Shown here piece by piece: positions 1-12,100 of a stretch of DNA of 64,000 bases (position 1 is the stretch's first letter; every line of letters starts with the position of its first letter). A program made the position numbers and the translations under genes. The stretch covers positions 3,796,284 to 3,860,283 of the forward strand of contig CM074190.1 in assembly GCA_037179385.1 (NCBI GenBank). Reading direction: 5' to 3'. The stretch comes from Holothuria scabra (taxonomy: Eukaryota; Echinodermata; Holothuroidea; Aspidochirotida; Holothuriidae). The notes under the pieces are model-generated. The model was not told the origin of the DNA. It did not search any database and was given only the letters and a program-made list of their open reading frames with translations.

Positions 1-2218
1 AGTCCACCATTAGTAAATGTTGAAAAAAGGGTGCATTGTACTAAAAGAAGGCCCTTTCTTTACATAATATTTGATATAAGACCCGAATGTTTTCCAACGA
101 ATACTCTCTATTCACAGTTAAAGGCTGCTACACAAACAACTTACCCATTTAGGTGATATTGTTCACTCTGACTGGAAAATAATTTAAGCTCATAGAAAAG
201 TCCACGATTAAATTGACTGGATTTTGAAAACAACAGATAATTGATGACGCCAAGTTTGTTCCTTTACTATATTATTTACCACACATTCATTTGCTACTAA
301 AATTAAAAAGAGGGACTGTACTTCCCCATCCCACAAGGGCACACCTAGTCAAGCAGCTTTGCATCAGAATATGGCATGCAGCTCTTATAAAAATTGAACT
401 TCAATTTAAAATCAACAAGTTTGTTTTGTACAGTATAAGCCATATCCATACTGAATTAATAAAAAGCACTGAGACAATCAGGATAGATTCACCGAAAACT
501 GTTGTACAGGAAAACATGATGACAATGTCTCAGTAACACAGTCAAAAACAAATCCGTTGCCTAAAAGATTAACAGAATGGCCTCTCTTAAAATAAATGGA
601 CACATCCTTTTTTCAACTCCAGCAAACAAAGTGTGCATGTATACCTACACAGTTACATTCTGATCACAAGAAGATATTCCTAAAAAAGTACAAATTGATA
701 TTATAGCCGTCTTTAAAATGGTTTTCTTATATCAATACAAAAAACCAAACTTAAAGGCCAGGTAAAATTAAATCAAACTCTTCAACTGTGTTAATCCTAA
801 ACTTAAGAAAAGGTTCCAAATCTTACTTTAAAGAATGTAAAGCCACTATTTAGTATTATTTGGTCTGTTTTCCTTTCATTCAAATACCACCAACACAAAT
901 AAACGGTTAATTAAGTGTCCACTTGCAATCCTACTTCTCCGTGTAAACAAACCTCTGTCAAACTTATGTCTTTGTGAAGAAGGATGAGTGCTTATTAAAA
1001 GTTTCTGGCAAAGAGTTTCCCTCTCCTTGTTCCCAGTTGCTTTCAATTTTTTACGATAAATTCGAAATGCACTTAGCTGTTTCTACATAAAATATTTAAG
1101 TGGCTTTTAGCTAAGTGCAATTATTTTTAAAGCAAAAATTTGAAAAATTTAGCTGAAGATTGCAAAGTCACACAAAATGTTTGGATTAGGGCAGCTTTTG
1201 ATACTTTAATGGGCAAGTTGGCGCAGTTTAATGACGGTCAAGCTGAAACAGCCATAAATGGAGGCCATCAGCCTTTATCTCCTGTATTTTCCTAAATTTC
1301 CTGTATAATAGGTAGATGTTCCCTATAAACCATCTTAATCCACTGTATATAAAGGTTTGGAATAGCATAAAGACAAAATTTATGCAGAATTAATGCTGAT
1401 GGACCCCAATAACAGCAAGGTAGACTTCATTACACTAACCAGGTTTGTCCATATTTGATACATCATTCATTTGTTTATGATATCTTTAGCACCATACTCT
1501 TTTTGAGAAATTTACACAAAGGTAATGAAAAAGACTCTTTAGCTTCATATTGTTCCACACTCTCTTTTCTCAAAACTAACCCCCCCGCCCAAACAAACAA
1601 AAAAAATCAAATTCACAAATATTTCTGCCAACATCAACCTGTTCACTGAAACTTAAAAAAAAGTAATTTTCAAATCAGGAACATTCTGTGCTTTCAGGGG
1701 TTTTGAGTATTTTCAATGATGCAAACTTCCTACCTCTTGTAATGTGAGACACTTGGGGTATGAATGAGTTTTGATGAATTGTATTGTTGATGAATGGAAC
1801 TAATTAACAGCCATTTTTTTGAAAGTCATTTTGATGCAGTTTAAACACAAATTTTCCCCAAAAACAGTCCATTTGAAAATAAGTGTATAATATATGTGCA
1901 TGACATAAAGTCATGGTATAAACAGTATCACTATAAATGTGCAATGGTATTAGCTGTCAGAAATATTTAACTACATCCAAGTTTATTTTTCTTTTCAAAG
2001 TCAAGACTAGAAATTGTATTCCTCAGCTAGGAGGTAATGGTAACATTCCAACACTGGTAAGTGATAACAACTAAACAATTTATTTAAGAGAGAATGAAAA
2101 CAACATGACTTAGACAATCTCTTAGTACAATTCTAGGCCTAAGAAAGTTTTACATTGTATGAAACTATTGAAAATTGATGAATATTAACTGTAACACATG
2201 AAGTAATTGGTATCTCAC
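1..2218. other. AT-rich 3' flank or 3' UTR/intron of the GDPD5-like gene
   Basis: No reading frame resembling the human cytoplasmic tail and no recognised mobile element apart from the weak exon candidate listed separately. It is AT-rich, compatible with long 3' UTR or a last intron. Confidence 0.4.
1228..1300 (-). CDS. Candidate terminal coding exon of the GDPD5-like gene (weak)
   Basis: A minus-strand acceptor (ctattatacag) abuts 1300. The phase carried from exon 12 gives Arg, then 23 codons beginning KFRKIQEIKADG and a TAA at 1228-1230. A basic juxtamembrane start is plausible after the last helix. The tail would be far shorter than in vertebrates and has no Cys. The rest of 1-1227 would then be 3' UTR. 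An alternative acceptor near 567 gives only a five-residue tail. Neither is supported by homology. Confidence 0.2.
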
Positions 2219-2301
2219 CTGTTATAGAGGAAGAATCCTATGATTAGAAAGACTGAGATCACATCCAGGATGACCCAGATAATTAAATAGCCCTTGGGTG
2301 T
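2219..2301 (-). CDS. GDPD5: GDPD5-like coding exon 12: sixth transmembrane helix
   Basis: 83 nt, acceptor tttcctctag, donor gtgaga. Residues 499-525: TPKGYLIIWVILD followed by a 17-residue hydrophobic run ending FFLYN. It aligns with human PPDEYCLMWVTADLVSF and its final helix. It ends with 2 nt (AG) that need another exon, so the message continues toward position 1. Confidence 0.9.
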
Positions 2302-5300
2302 CTAGAGGAAAGTTGAAAAAAAGAAAAGTTAAACTTGTCCTCATCTCTGTGGTCTACAATCATTAGAACTTGTAAGTACATTGCTAGTCTCTACAAATTT
2401 TCTCTCTTCAAGTAGTTCATTGAGTTGCTTCATGAAATTTAACAAATTTTTTTCAAACCTGTTAAGTTTTCCTGACAAACCAACAATAAATGGTCAAACT
2501 TAGACAATTTTCATATCCTACAAACTGTTTAATGAGTGATTGCTTAATGGTTCAATTCAGTTTTCAAGAAAGTTTCTGACAAAACTTTTCGAATTACGCA
2601 CAAAACTCTTCCAAGTCATTACACCACAAAATCAAAATTTTTAATTTTTCAGTAACTATTAGATAGGGAGTTTGACTATGCTAATAAAAAGCATTGCCAT
2701 GTGTTGTGACCCTTTAATACTCTCATTAAGTCATGGATATCAACTCAATCCTTTCATCTACTTATTTTAAAATATCAGTCAAACAAATGAATGGCACCCT
2801 CTGCATGTGAATGACCATGAATAGCTAACAATGACAAGAAACAAACAATGCAGACTAATTTTGAGTAATCTGCATTATTAAAGCTGATCACATCAAAGTG
2901 CTATCTTATTTTTTGAATGATTGTTGTGGACCCAAAGGTACATATTGTTGCGTTGTTTGGGCCAATCACATCTTGAAGGCTAGGGGGTAGTACGTTAAGA
3001 AAAGAGATTCAAGAAAGAAGACTCGAACAAAGCTTTAAAGTTGACTAATGTTTATTCTAAGTCAGAAAGAAATCCCTTTCTCTGATCGATCAAAGAGCTG
3101 CCAGGATAGACTTGATTATACACTGTCACATGTTGAGTATGAATTGATTCTAATCTACATGATGAGTAACAAACTTCTACTCTAAACGGTGAGAAACGAA
3201 CTTCTGTCTCAACACTTAAGTTTCCTTCCTTTAAATGTAAAAACTGATTCCTATAAACTACTCCAAGGTTAAAGGAAAATTCGAAGAATTTGAGTAATCT
3301 GCATTATTATAGCTGATCACATCAAAGTGCTATCTTATTTTTTGAATGATTGTTGTGGACCCAAAGGTACATATTGTTGCGTTGTTTGGGCCAATCACAT
3401 CATGAAGGCTTAGGGGGTAGTACGTTAAGAAAAGAGATTCAAGAAAGAAGACTCGAACAAAGCTTTAAAGTTGACTAATGTTTATTCTAAGTCTGAAAGA
3501 AATCCCTTTCTCTGATCGATCAAAGAGCTGCCAGGATAGACTTGATTAAACACTACCACATGTTGAGTATGAATTGATTCTAATCTACATGGTGAGTAAC
3601 AAACTTCTACTCTAAACAGTGAGAAACGAACTTCTGTCTCAAAACTTAAGTTTCCTTCCCTTAAATGTAAAAACTGATTCCTATAAACTACTCCAAGGTT
3701 AAAGGAAAATTCGAAGAGAGTAAGAAGAGCTGGTAGAGTCCAGCAGGCTTGGCCCAGCGGCAAAGGCCGCGGAGCTGTGCGTGTTTCTTGAGTTGATCCT
3801 TTCTGTTTGGCTGTCTATTTCCAACTCTCTCCAGGAAGGGAGTTACCTAAAAGTGCTAAGGTGGTTTCCAGACAGAGTTGTCTGCAAACTATGAGATGGG
3901 GAATCCTGATTGGACTAAGACATGCACATGCCTAACAAATGACCAATGAGAAAAGTTTGCAAGAAGTAGGACGCTGACTGGCGACCTCTATTTCTGTATT
4001 TGGGGAAGACACTGACTATGTCACTGGATGGACTTCATCAAAACTATAAGTGTCAAGAATCTGACAGGACATTGAATTTATTGTGTGGGAACGTCCACAT
4101 AATGGGGCTGAGCTGTCAGAACCTGTCTGCTTGAATTCCCAAGGTAAACTCCCTGAAGTAGAATGTCAAGGGGGGTATTTAAGTGCATGGCGATTAGCCT
4201 TATTATTTGACAATATAAAGAAAGTTTAAAGATTGGATAAATAGACTGAAACTCTTTGCAAAGACAGTTCTACTTAATGTAGCAATTCCATAAATTTAAA
4301 ATGGCTTACCAATATAAAGTAAGGAGTATCTATATTTTTCACCAACTGACATGCACTGGAAGTAACTGAAGTAGCACCTTCACACCAGAAAAGTGAAAAT
4401 ATCCATCTCTTTCCCACTTGGTATATATTGCTGGTTATTCCATTTTTTTCATATTGCCTGTGTGGTGAAAAAAACCGGACATTTGTATGGACTACACTAG
4501 TTGTGAAAAAAACACACAAAATAAGGAGTAACACCCCTAGTCTTTTTAAAAAACTGATGACATAAATAAGTGAAGGGGGGTTATTTTCTATGAGGGGCAA
4601 CAGCCTTTTTTAGCCCAAATAATGTCACCGTTTGTCATGTTTTGTCCATGTTTTGCTCGAATAGACCAACTGCTTTTGTCCAAATTGGTAGGGCGAGTGT
4701 CCCCCATGCACCCCCACCTCCTACACCTATGATGACACTCAAACAAATTTCTGCATAGTACTGTCAATCTGTCCATCTTGAATCATGCTTACCCATACGT
4801 TAAGTTCCCTTCTATCGCCGACCTCACTGAGCAACACCACCTCCTGCTTTTGAAGCATGGGGATAAAGTTTTCACCGACATAATCTTTGGGAACTTCCTG
4901 TTAACACTTCTAATCACTTTCATACAGTTTCATAAAAGAGTTAAGCAAACTTCTGTACCACAGGATTCCGAGCTTCCCTGTACCATATCGTTATGAGTAA
5001 CAAACAAAACCAAAAACTAATTCATAAGCTCCTTGGGTTCTCACTTGAGGTATTTGTAAGCACCATCCCATACCTGATGACTGCAAATTGGCAATCAAAG
5101 ATAGGACCATACAAATCATTTCACAAATTTACCCTTACATTAGCTGTAACTGAGGGATATCCATAAAAAAAAATTCATGGGATGAAGTTCAACAACCAAA
5201 AGGTCAGGACCAATAATTTGATGAGTCAATGTGAGATGGATTTTCCTCCAAAAGCAATCTACCATTTTCCAAACTAAACTAGGCTTTCAAAAAGAAACCA

Positions 5301-8300
5301 AATTTTTAACTAAATTGTTGCAATGGTTGCGACCCATCGAGAGGTTACAACTCAAGGGCCACATGCTTTCTTCCACATTCTTGGTCATGTAGCATCTTGA
5401 AAGAACAGCCTGTCAATTAGAAAGGATTACACAGATCCATTTTATTATTAATTCTCCAAACCAAATACAGGCATCAGAAGCTTAAACAAATGATCTTACA
5501 CATATTCCACCATGCCACATAACAATTTATAATTTGTCCATAATTACAGTGTTAGGAATTTAAGTCCATCTGAAAAGGCATTGAAAAAAGGATAAGTGTA
5601 CTCTTCACTGATTAGAGAGATACCTTCGAAGGGGCAAGAGCAGTCATCCCAACTTGAAGTAGTGTACAAGACTAAACTGTTTAATGATAAGCTGTCAAGA
5701 GACATGTGACATTTTTTTCTCTAAAAATGGGAAAATTATGAAAGTGATACTTTGTGTTCGACAAACAGAAATTACATTAAATTATCCTGACCAAATTTTT
5801 CACAGAACATTTAAGCAGTCCATGCGAACAATGAGGACGAATAAACAATCTTCAACATGAAAATTCTGCCAAAGATATTGTGTGCAGGGTTTCCAGTTTT
5901 TGACCTGCGGTGACCTTAAATGGCCTTTGACCTCCACCAAAAACATTAGGGTTCTTCCTCTCTACATGGGCTACACACACTACGAGTTTGAGCTTTAAAG
6001 CAGTTTCTCTTCTTGAGATATTGCATGCACAAAGTTTTCAGTGTTTGACCTCTAATGACCTCACATAACCTTTGACCTCTACCAAAAACAATAGGGTTCT
6101 TCCTCTCTTTAAGGACTACCCACACACCAAGTTTGAGCATTATAGCAGTTTCTCTTCTTGAGCTTCTTGAGATATTGCATGCACAAAGTTTTCAGTGTCT
6201 GACCTATGGTGACCTCACATAACCTTTGACCTCTGCCAAAAATGATAGGGTTCTTTCTCTCTACAAGGGCTACCCACACACCAAGTCTGAGTTTTATCGA
6301 ACTTTCCCTTCTTGAGATATCACATGCACAAAGTTTTCAGTGTTTTACCTCTGGTGACCTAACACAACCTTTGGCCTCTACCAAAAACGTTAGGGTTCTT
6401 CCTCACTATATGGGCTACCCACACACCAGGTTTGAGTTTCTTGAGGTATCGTGTGCACTAAGTTTTCAGTGTTTGACCCCTGGGGACCTCAAATGAACTT
6501 TGACCTCTACCAAAAACAATGGGGTCCTTTTTCTCTATATAGGCTACACATGCCAAGTTTGAGCGTTATAGAAGTTTTCCTCCTTGAAATATCGCGTGCA
6601 CAAGCCAAGTGTCACAAATGCACACACACACATACATACACTCAACGGCAGTGAGTTACTCAGCCAATAGGAGTGCACTTATATATGAATATTCAATACA
6701 ACAAAACAACAAAAACACAGAACGAGCACTTTACCAGAGGTGGTAATTCTAATACCACCGTAATATTCGGCTTGTTACGCAAATGCCTATGCTCAATTCT
6801 ACTATTAGACCTTCATTTGTACTAATGCGAAAACATAATGAAGGAATCTTGAAGAGAAAACTGTTCTAACAATCCACAGGACTGTTGATTGTTTTAAGTA
6901 AATGTCCAAATACTATCTGAGCTTGAGTACTCTCAAGATTGTTTTCACAAAAGCCTCAGCGTGGGTGACTCAAAAGGTTTGGTTCATGAAATGTGAGACA
7001 TGGACTGTTGTTTTAACGTTCCAAGTATCGTTACTGTGTAAGTTGAATATTTCTCGTAATCTTGCAACATAAGTGTTAGAAAAAGCGTAATGACAACTCC
7101 CTGTTAGGGAAGACCACATCTAAATACCCCAAGCACCACTTTTTTTACATGGAACTGACACATAAGTAAAGTTTACATTTTACAACTTAGTAACTAAGCC
7201 CCATGTGTATGCCTACTCTGTTGGTATTCAAGCAGCATGGTCTCATATTTTGAATCTGAGAGCGGGAAGACCCGCTTACCAGTAATTCCCTATCTATATC
7301 TAGGCTTTAAATGAGCTAGGTAGTATTTCAAATTCCATGTGCCAATACCACAAAAGCCATTAAGGGCCTACACTTACTGCACATCGAAAAATAGCTCGTG
7401 TGACATATGGAATATTCATTTGACTCAGATAGGCAAGGCTTAAGCTGCTTTCAATTAGAAAGCGTTTTTCAAAAGAGCTGGTAAACTTTGCAGTATTTTA
7501 TGGCCTATTCTCTAAATTTGAGCACTTTCATTGTCATGGTTCATCAAATTATGGAAAATTTCAACCATGATTAACAAAAAAACCCTACATATTTCCTTTT
7601 TGTAAAACCCCCCCAAAAAACCACTTTAAGAGTAAATGCCTACTTTACCTTGAATATGCAATAGTGAAGTCATATAATAAAGCAAAAGGTAGTTTGAAGA
7701 AAAATATGGCAAAAATAGTTTATTTAGCTTTTCCTTCAGAGTAAGTTGACGTAATGAGAACAAAAATAATTTCAAGTACAGTATATTCAAACCTTATATC
7801 ACTCTCAAAAACTTCTGAATACTCTGCATTGACGTTTGTTATATGAAATTTATTAAGTTCAGCTACAGATGCATAACCTTCCCATGTAGTCAATAATTCT
7901 GGTGCCTCAAGCTGGATAGCGTTAGCATTCTTCCCGTCACTGACCAACCACCAAACCTAGAACAAGAATGAAAACTAGATACTCACTGATGATGTTGCAA
8001 TCCGATGTTATCATGAAAGTACTACTTGAGGATCTAGCTTGGAAAATTGGAATGTCTGATTAGTTTAGTACAGTGAGTGTTGCACCTACCAAACAATTGC
8101 TCTGTGACTTTTGCAACCATTTTTAATAAACAACAAAGGAGTAAAGGAGGAGTATTGAGAGTACTGCCTTGCACACTACAGGTCCCTGGATTAAATCTTG
8201 CAGGGAACCACTTGGAAATTTTCTGGGGGGTAAATTTCACTTGCTCAGTATAGCTGTTTTAGACTGAGGGGATTCAAATCGGGGAATTATAATTTGGGAA

Positions 8301-11300
8301 TATAACTTTCCTCGGATCATGGGTGTTGAGCTGTGGTGCAGAAAAAGGTACCTACCCCCTACCCCCCCCCTCTGATGTTTGATAAATTGGCTAAAGACTT
8401 CAGATATAATCATGTCCATCCTAAGGGGATGTTAAATGGCAGTCCCTGGAGCAGGATGGGGAGAGATTAGTACAGGCCTGCCTCTATAGAATCTGGGTAC
8501 TAGGCAAAAAGATAAGGCCAAGTTTGCCTGTGTTCATCCATGCTTACTCTAGTATATGGTCATTAATTAGCCCTTACGCTTTCTCATCCTCAATTGTAAA
8601 ATAACATTTCGCTGTGACAGGTGTTAAGATATGAAAACAGCCCTATTTTGGCAATAAAATGAGAAATCTTTTCTTGTTTCCTTAACATCACATCATGATA
8701 AATTATGCAGCAAATTATTAATTGGATCATTATTCACTAACTGCCATGAAAAGGATGCAAGAACAACACATTACAATCTGTCAATTTTTGTATATGATCA
8801 ATTCCTCAATGTCACATTCTGTTTACACACTCAAATTTGAAGCAACAGATGCCTGTCAAATACCCTTTTCCTGGGCTCAAAGGAAATTTCAAGTTGATTA
8901 TATTGGTTCTCCTCTACTAGATGCAATCAGACCTTGTTCAGGATTCTCACACCCTTCCCATTTGTAAATCCATGACTTTTCCATGACCATTCCAGACTAA
9001 AAATCTGCTGTTTTATATCAACAGAATAACAGTCAGAACAAAGGCAGTCAGGAAAAGAAATTTTGCAAGAGTTTTGATATTCCATAATTTTCCATGATTT
9101 TGAAAGCAAGTGGACCTTTTTGCATGACTCTCAAGTTTTGGGGATTGAAAGCGTAAAATTCCATGACTTTCTGGGTTCTACATGAACTGTGGGAACCTAA
9201 AAGGGTGCACTGGGGCTTTTGTTTCTGCCATTTTTCCTTTCACCTTCATGACAAACATGTTGTCATGCCTCATGAGCTGAAAAAACCATCTTTATCATTT
9301 TTGGGGGGGCTCTTCCAGATAGACAGTAACTTTTTGTGAACAGATGGAAGTAACTTATTATTAATAAAACCTTATTAAGAGACTTAATAAATAACTCCTT
9401 CTAAGAAATATTCATTATAAATACTTTAAAACCATTATCTTGAAAATACTTGGTATCACAATTTTTAAATTTCCTACAGTTTTTAGGTTGCTACCATACA
9501 GCTGTTTTTTCTTTTTTTTTTGAAGAATACCAACTGAATAATGGAAGCAACTGTCTTGTAATGACACAACAGGTCAAAACCTGGGACTGACAGGATACCT
9601 TAGTTGTGGTTAAAATAATATCAATACCATGAATAGTAATGCTCCTCACATGAATATTCATATATGAATCACAAAATGGGAAAAAGCTAACCTGATGGTT
9701 TTTTATGTCATGTTTTCTTATTTCACTCAATGTGTGATTAGTATAATTGTGATGGTATGGGTGGTCATCTCCAGGTTGGTGGAGGTCAAACACCAAACTG
9801 ATATTTTCTTTCACCACTATATCCAGAAGATCTTGTAACAACATTATTTTTTGGCTTTTATATTTCTGTTTATCCTCCTCTGACAAATGACGGACATTAC
9901 AGAAAGGATCTCTCTGAAAAGATAGAAAAAAAGTTAATGGCACCAGCAGATGAAAGGGTTTAAATTGTATCACCAACGAAAGAAGGGGTAATGGAATGAA
10001 ACAGGACCAAAAATGAAAGACATCTTCATATGGAAAACATGGGATACCAACAAAAGATGGGATATAACTTATGGTACACACACTACTAAAAGAGGAAGAG
10101 TTACAGGCTTCCAACAAAAGATGGGGTTACCCAACTGCACAGTACTACCAAACAAGAGCCCAAGGGCACTATGGTTCCTTGTTTTTAAGATGATATTGTA
10201 TTAAGGTAGTCACAAAGTAAGGCATAATTTGCACCTTTAACCCCAATGACTTTTGGTCATCACCCCAAAACAAAGGGACACATTAAATTTCAAAATCATA
10301 CAAACACTTTTAGTTTGAGAGAAACGGAACACTGAACTTTTCAAATTATTACACTGCACACCGCCCACTTCCATGCGACAAATACATTCATCACCTTTCA
10401 CTAAAATGTCATTTACTTGAGTTTGGGGTAGTATAGGAGGTTAGTTAATTGCCTTTTTGGTCAATCTCAACAATTCAAATCCAGACCTTAAAAAGAAGTC
10501 ACAAAGGTCAAATATAGTCAAAGTAGGTCAAAACTGGTTTTAAATAAACACAGTCTCTTCTGCACCAACGAAATTTAACAGTCATCATTCCTAACCACCA
10601 AAATTTATGATGGATGACTAGAAATTATGTCATAGTGGTCCTTTAGACAACCCAATGTGTTTGCCTTAAAAGCAAAAATAAGGAAAAGCCCACAATTCTG
10701 CTACTAAAGGCAGCCTGAGAGTGATTTATTACCACCAATTTCTTCTTCACAATTCGGCTAGAAGGTCTATCAAGAAACAAACTTAGCTCTGTAGAATCTA
10801 ATAAATGACTTTCAACTTGACCTTTTAACCTAAAGAGGGTGTTAGAAACAGCACTGTAGTCCCTAGGGTAAAAGCAGAGGTAAAGAAGAGAAACCGCTTT
10901 CATATTTTACTATTGAATTAGGAATCTCAGCTTACATTGAGGATAACTTTATTCAATACTGTATACATGTGAGGAAAAGGTTTTTTTTAATAATAATTGC
11001 ATTACTGTCCTGATTGTTAACTAAACTGCTTTTAGACTGAGAGGGGGTTATAATTCTTCTTTTCTTTTATACATTGCATTTGTCTGAAGGCATTAAACTT
11101 CAGCTGGACTTTTAAACCAATTGAACAAAGACCCAAAGAGCCTTCATGTGCCCTTTACTTAGACAAACACAACTTTTCATTATTTCCACTATGTTACTTG
11201 GTTATTGAGTACTAATTGCACAGCATATCTGGCATTGCAATAGGCCTACATATGACCTACTGTACATGTGCTCACTAACCTGTCACTTAAATGTCAGTAA

Positions 11301-12066
11301 CTCAAGTAACGAACATGGTAAAAGGGTAGTGTAATAGCCTTTTTGGTTTGTCTGATCAAGACAAATCTTGACGTCACAAAGAAGTCACAAAAAAGTCACA
11401 AAGGTCAAAAGGTCCAATGAGGTCAAGGGGGGTCATCAGGCATATTTCACTTAGACGAACACAAATCTCCATAACACCATCCCTCTAAAATGTTTCAGTA
11501 GCAAGATATCAATAAAACATTACCTTTTGACCTTTTGACCCAAGGTTTCCAATTATTTTGGTTAATGTACTAACATTTTCACCTCCTACCAATATAACTT
11601 TTCCTAAAATTATGCCACTGCTTGAACAACGGATACTGAGTTACAGAGCTACAGAAATTAAGTTTTTGGCCTCTGGTGATCACCAGTGACCTCCACAACA
11701 TCTACATCCATACCAAGTTTAAAAAAAATTGATCACTCGGTTATTGAGTTATCGCACCACATACCTTGCATTCCAATTCATCACATACACACACACACAG
11801 GGCATACCCGTATTCAATGCCTTACGGGGTACACAGAACTGTTCCCCGTAAGGAAATGGTCGGAATTCCCCTTCAGCCGTTTACGTCATGTGGCACGTGA
11901 ATGCCACGAGCGAGGGCGGGCTGTTGCATATCACATGACAGAGCTCATTGCAGTGTCCGAAGTTTCGGGTAGCTACGCCAGTTACGAGCTCTGCGTGAGC
12001 AAGGAAAGACGTGCAAGGCTTCAGCTCTTATGGGCGGCCTGTACCCGGCAAGGTATCTTTTACAAG

Positions 12067-12100
<34 letters not shown>

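Noticed and set aside
3482..3763. 93-codon minus-strand frame as a retroelement protein
   Set aside because: It is mostly within the duplicated non-coding unit and the other copy does not keep the frame as a recognisable protein.
9491..10117. 208-codon open frame read as one gene
   Set aside because: Only the 9692-9913 part is coding, as exon 9; the rest runs through splice sites into intron.
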